A stretch of DNA of 7,628 nucleotides from Burkholderiales bacterium (GTDB taxonomy: Bacteria > Pseudomonadota > Gammaproteobacteria > Burkholderiales > SG8-39). The notes below the pieces were generated by a model, which was not told the origin of the DNA, did no database searches, and saw only the letters and a list, made by a program, of their open reading frames with translations. The stretch is taken from positions 1-7,628 of the forward strand of contig JAENXP010000088.1 of assembly GCA_016649475.1 (NCBI GenBank), read 5' to 3'. This document shows, one piece after another, positions 5,555-7,628 of the stretch (its first letter is position 1; the number at the start of each line of letters is the position of its first letter). The position numbers were made by a program, and so were the translations under genes.

Positions 5555-6475
5555 TCAGGTTCGCACTTCGGCCTGGTGCAGAAATTGCTCCACTTCATCG
5601 CGCGCCGGACTGCCATTGCGGCCGCCCGGCCGGGTGCATTTTATCGCCGCCGCAGCTGCGGCGAAGCGCAGCGCGCCGGCGGGCGCCGCACCGCGCGCGA
5701 GTTCGAGCGCAAATGCGCCGTGGAATACGTCGCCGGCCGCGAGCGTGTCGATGACCGGCACGGCAAACGCCGGAAGATGACGCATGCTCCCGGGGTCCGC
5801 GGCATCGATCCAGTACACGCCGCGCGCGCCCTGGGTCACCGCGGCAAAGTGCGCACCCAGCGCGAGTGCCCGGCGCAGCCCTCCTTCCATATCCCCTGCG
5901 CCGGCAAAGCACGCCAGCCCGTCCTCCGAAAACACCGCGTACCCGGCCTCCCCGGCAAGCGCTTGCAGCGTGGCAAACTCGGCGGTGTCGGCGTCGATCA
6001 CACTGGGAATTCCGGCCTGGCGCGCGGCGCGCAGCGCAGCAATGGCCCCCTGCGGCCAGCGCACGTCGGCGAGCAGCGCGCCGGCAGATCTGACCTGGTC
6101 CAACTCGAGCCAGTCTGCGCTCGCCTCGAGCGCGGTGCCGCGATAGCTCACGATCAGGCGCTCGCCGCGGGCGTCGATCAGAATCGCCGACGTCGACGAA
6201 TACATTCCGGCGCGGCGGCGCAGGCCGCGCACGTCTACGCCCTCCGCCTGCAGCTGCGCGCACATGACATCGGCGACGCTGTCTGCGCCTGCCGGCCCCC
6301 AGAAATGCGCCTCGCCGCCCAGCCGCGCGACGGCCACAGCTGCGTTGGCGGCCATGCCGCCGCCGACTTCGACATAGCTGCGCGCCCGCACCTTGGCGCT
6401 GTCCTGCGGCCAGGCGTCGACCGTGAACACGCGGTCGAGCGCACTGTGCCCGACACAAATTACGCGGGAGGCCAT
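5555..6475 (-). CDS. PfkB family carbohydrate kinase, similar to YihV (sulfofructose kinase)
   Basis: This 306-residue ribokinase-fold enzyme should phosphorylate a sugar with ATP in the cytosol. Family features are the start VICVGHSALDRVF (5-17), GGGMAANAAVAVARLGG (38-54), the nucleotide-site VTQGARGVY (213-221) and the C-terminal signature DTLAAGDVFHGAF (243-255) with catalytic base Asp249. Compared from memory with E. coli YihV, several stretches agree unusually well: LADVRW (135-140), VFSEDGLACFAG (181-192) and IKCTRPGGRNGSP (278-290). YihV phosphorylates 6-deoxy-6-sulfofructose, but no other sulfoglycolysis gene is visible here and one proposed sulfonate-binding residue differs (Asn109 in YihV, Ser110 here; Arg138/Arg139 is kept). 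I use the ATG at 6475 because the family begins just there; the GTG at 6577 would add 34 unrelated residues. No Shine-Dalgarno is evident. The substrate is open. Confidence 0.9.
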   Translation of the reverse strand: MASRVICVGHSALDRVFTVDAWPQDSAKVRARSYVEVGGGMAANAAVAVARLGGEAHFWGPAGADSVADVMCAQLQAEGVDVRGLRRRAGMYSSTSAILIDARGERLIVSYRGTALEASADWLELDQVRSAGALLADVRWPQGAIAALRAARQAGIPSVIDADTAEFATLQALAGEAGYAVFSEDGLACFAGAGDMEGGLRRALALGAHFAAVTQGARGVYWIDAADPGSMRHLPAFAVPVIDTLAAGDVFHGAFALELARGAAPAGALRFAAAAAAIKCTRPGGRNGSPARDEVEQFLHQAEVRT

Positions 6476-6539
6476 AGCAGAAATATCGAAATCGCCCCTG
6501 ACCCGGGGGAGCTCGAGGGAATACGCCCCGACGCAAGTC

Positions 6540-6578
6540 CCCACCTCTTCGGGTGGTCCCGACCTTCGGTCCCCCACC
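6540..6578 (-). promoter_or_regulatory. Alternative hairpins in the PfkB leader
   Basis: Minus-strand RNA contains GGUGGG (6578-6573), GACC-GAA-GGUC (6571-6561), CCACCC (6556-6551) and a second GGUGGG (6545-6540). The middle CCACCC can pair with either GGUGGG copy, giving two mutually exclusive stems: one encloses the small GACC/GGUC hairpin, the other has a five-base loop. The structure lies between the aldolase-like stop (6650) and the kinase start (6475). There is no T run after it. The pairing is seen; a switching role is speculation. Confidence 0.35.
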
Positions 6579-6580
6579 GC

Positions 6581-6594
6581 AGGGGATATCCCCT
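6581..6594. repeat. 14-base perfect palindrome
   Basis: AGGGGATATCCCCT is identical to its reverse complement. It lies about 106 bases upstream of the kinase start codon and 55 bases after the end of the aldolase-like gene. It could be an operator for a dimeric regulator or part of the adjoining leader structure. I do not recognise it as the site of a known regulator. Confidence 0.5.
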
Positions 6595-6649
6595 CATTTT
6601 CGAACCGGGTTCCAGGCCGCGCAAGCCGCGCCTCGTCCGAGCCCGGGAA

Positions 6650-7426
6650 TCAGCTGCGGTAGGAGGTATCGAGGCGGTCGAGCCGGCGCAATAACGCGGG
6701 CCAGGCAAGCATGCCGCCCAAGCCCTTGGTCACCTCTTTGGCCTGCGCCTGTGCCCCCGCTATGATCCTCGGATCGATCGCAAGGAGCTTGCCGCCTCCG
6801 GACTGCGCGCGCACCTGGATCGTGCACGCCGCCTCGAACACGTACATCGACAGAAACGCGTCGGCGATGGACTCGCCCACGGTGAGCAGGCCGTGGTTGC
6901 GCAGCATCAGAAAGGTTTTGTCGCCAAGGTCGGCGGTGAGGCGCGCCTTCTCCTCTTCGCGCAGTGCCACGCCTTCGTAGCCGTGGTAAGCGAGGCTCGC
7001 GAGCACGAATATGGATTGCTGCGACAAGGGCAGGACGCCGCCTTCCTGTGCCGACACCGCCACCCCATTCAGACTGTGGGTGTGCAGCACGCAGGCCATA
7101 TCGTGGCGCGCGCCGTGCACGGCGCTATGTATGGTGAACCCCGCCGGGTTCACCGCAAACGCGGATTCCTCGAGCTTGTTGCCCTGGCTGTCGACCTTGA
7201 TCAGGCTGGAGGCGGTGATTTCCTCGAACATCAATCCGTAGGGATTGATCAAAAACTGGTCCTCCGTGCCAGGTACGCGCGCGCTGATGTGGGTGAATAC
7301 GAGGTCGTCCCAGCCGAAGTCGGCCACCAGGCGATAGCAGGCAGCCAGATCGACGCGCGCCGCCCACTCTTGCGGCGCAACCCGGGACTGCATGGAAGGA
7401 ATATCGAGCTGGCTGCGTGCATTCAT
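6650..7426 (-). CDS. Class II aldolase/adducin family protein
   Basis: The 258-residue protein has the class II aldolase/adducin N-terminal domain fold. The zinc-binding histidines are visible as HTH (His115, His117) and in RNHGLLTVG (His178). Other family landmarks are YRLVADFGWDDLVFTHISAR (31-50), FLINPYGLMFEEIT (58-71) and NPAGFTIHSAVHGARHD (93-109). Aligned by eye with fuculose-1-phosphate aldolase, the position of catalytic Glu73 is Gly96, as in the adducin-like subgroup, so true aldolase chemistry is doubtful. Related proteins are often annotated only at family level. The ATG at 7426 has GGGAG six bases upstream and is preferred over the in-frame ATG at 7444. It lies upstream of the PfkB kinase gene on the same strand, separated by 174 structured bases. 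It may act on a sugar-like or hydroxy-acid substrate, not identified. Confidence 0.9.
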   Translation of the reverse strand: MNARSQLDIPSMQSRVAPQEWAARVDLAACYRLVADFGWDDLVFTHISARVPGTEDQFLINPYGLMFEEITASSLIKVDSQGNKLEESAFAVNPAGFTIHSAVHGARHDMACVLHTHSLNGVAVSAQEGGVLPLSQQSIFVLASLAYHGYEGVALREEEKARLTADLGDKTFLMLRNHGLLTVGESIADAFLSMYVFEAACTIQVRAQSGGGKLLAIDPRIIAGAQAQAKEVTKGLGGMLAWPALLRRLDRLDTSYRS

Positions 7427-7476
7427 TTGATTCTCCCGGTTCATTCAGTTCTTCGACAGCAGGCTGCCGCCACAGG

Positions 7477-7482
7477 ATTATA
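7477..7482 (-). promoter_or_regulatory. TATAAT -10 element upstream of the aldolase-like gene
   Basis: A perfect TATAAT is read on the minus strand just after the stop codon of the upstream gene, in otherwise GC-rich DNA. It would start a message near 7470 with a leader of about 44 bases before the ATG at 7426. A TTGACT sits only three bases upstream of it, too close to serve as its -35, and no good -35 hexamer occurs at 16-18 bases. It is a plausible promoter core of uncertain strength. Confidence 0.35.
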
Positions 7483-7487
7483 TTCAG

Positions 7488-7628
7488 TCAACCCCGCGCC
7501 GTGCCGTGCTTTTTCCGAAAGGCGCTCATGTGGAAACGCGCTTGCGCCGGCGCATAGCGATAGTCGCGGCCGACCGGGCAGGCATGGCGCGCCAGACAAC
7601 CGACGTCCATGCAGGCGGGTTCCGGCGC
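7488..7628 (-). CDS. Cysteine-rich, probably iron-sulfur protein, C-terminal fragment (runs off the right edge)
   Basis: The last 46 codons of a minus-strand gene enter from the right and end at the TGA at 7490-7488. The fragment contains CMDVGCLARHACPVGRDY followed by RYAPAQARFHMSAFRKK. The three cysteines and one histidine (C-x4-C-x3-H-x-C-P-x-G) and the final FHMxAF motif look like the end of a 4Fe-4S-type oxidoreductase or ferredoxin-like protein, where a CP follows the last cluster cysteine. The length and the remaining domains cannot be seen, so the name is tentative. It lies 61 bases upstream of the aldolase-like gene on the same strand and has a possible promoter at its stop codon, so the two need not be one operon. 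Confidence 0.6.
   Translation of the reverse strand, partial: APEPACMDVGCLARHACPVGRDYRYAPAQARFHMSAFRKKHGTARG

Noticed and set aside
6476..6577. Extension of the PfkB protein to the GTG at 6577
   Set aside because: The 34 added residues resemble nothing in the family and come from the structured leader; the Rossmann-like first strand begins right after the ATG at 6475.
6539..6578. REP-like or mobile repeat element
   Set aside because: CCCCACC is present in two copies only and there are no terminal repeats, target duplications or transposase nearby.
6500..6600. Possible G-quadruplex from several G runs on the minus strand
   Set aside because: The loops between the G runs are too long and most runs are already paired in the hairpins and the palindrome.
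4388..6694. Very long plus-strand open frame of 768 codons
   Set aside because: It lies antisense to the ankyrin and kinase genes, which have clear family motifs, and is rich in Arg, Ala and Gly as expected of an antisense frame in GC-rich DNA. It also overlaps the DUF423 gene in another frame.

Overview
The window is a piece of a GC-rich proteobacterial chromosome. Protein style (a NodN-like MaoC dehydratase, a cyclase-family protein, a Tas-like aldo/keto reductase start, a YihV-like PfkB kinase, a DUF423 protein) fits a betaproteobacterium, probably Burkholderiales or a relative. That assignment is an inference from family resemblance and not from a marker gene. I see no rRNA, tRNA, CRISPR array, transposase, integrase or phage gene.

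Layout. All genes but one lie on the minus strand, so transcription runs mostly right to left. At the right edge (7488-7628) is the C-terminal tail of a cysteine-rich, probably iron-sulfur, protein. It is followed by a class II aldolase/adducin-like protein (6650-7426), a structured 174-base leader, a PfkB-family sugar kinase resembling E. coli YihV (5555-6475) and an exported ankyrin-repeat protein (4850-5494). The only plus-strand gene, a small DUF423 membrane protein (4473-4853), converges on the ankyrin gene; their stop codons overlap. To its left a 119-base divergent region separates it from a minus-strand catabolic cluster: MaoC-like dehydratase (3907-4353), acyl-CoA ligase (2160-3836), cyclase-family protein (1049-2086), SDR oxidoreductase (241-1020) and the first 19 codons of an aldo/keto reductase (1-59).

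How the genes may work together. The left cluster combines CoA activation of an acid, hydration/dehydration of a CoA thioester, a hydrolase-like cyclase fold and one or two NAD(P)H oxidoreductases. This is the usual make-up of a peripheral pathway for a carboxylic acid (fatty, aromatic or terpenoid). The substrate cannot be read from the sequence. A GC hairpin followed by a T tract lies between the ligase and cyclase genes and may split the cluster into two expression units. In the right half, kinase and aldolase-fold genes are adjacent, which hints at sugar or sugar-acid metabolism, but the aldolase-like protein seems to lack the catalytic glutamate of true class II aldolases.

I do not see a clear undescribed system here. 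The points most worth a second look are the Gln-for-His changes in the cyclase metal motif, the YihV-like kinase outside a visible sulfoglycolysis cluster, the alternative hairpins in the kinase leader, and the mirrored promoter-like elements with a possible leaderless start at the MaoC gene.
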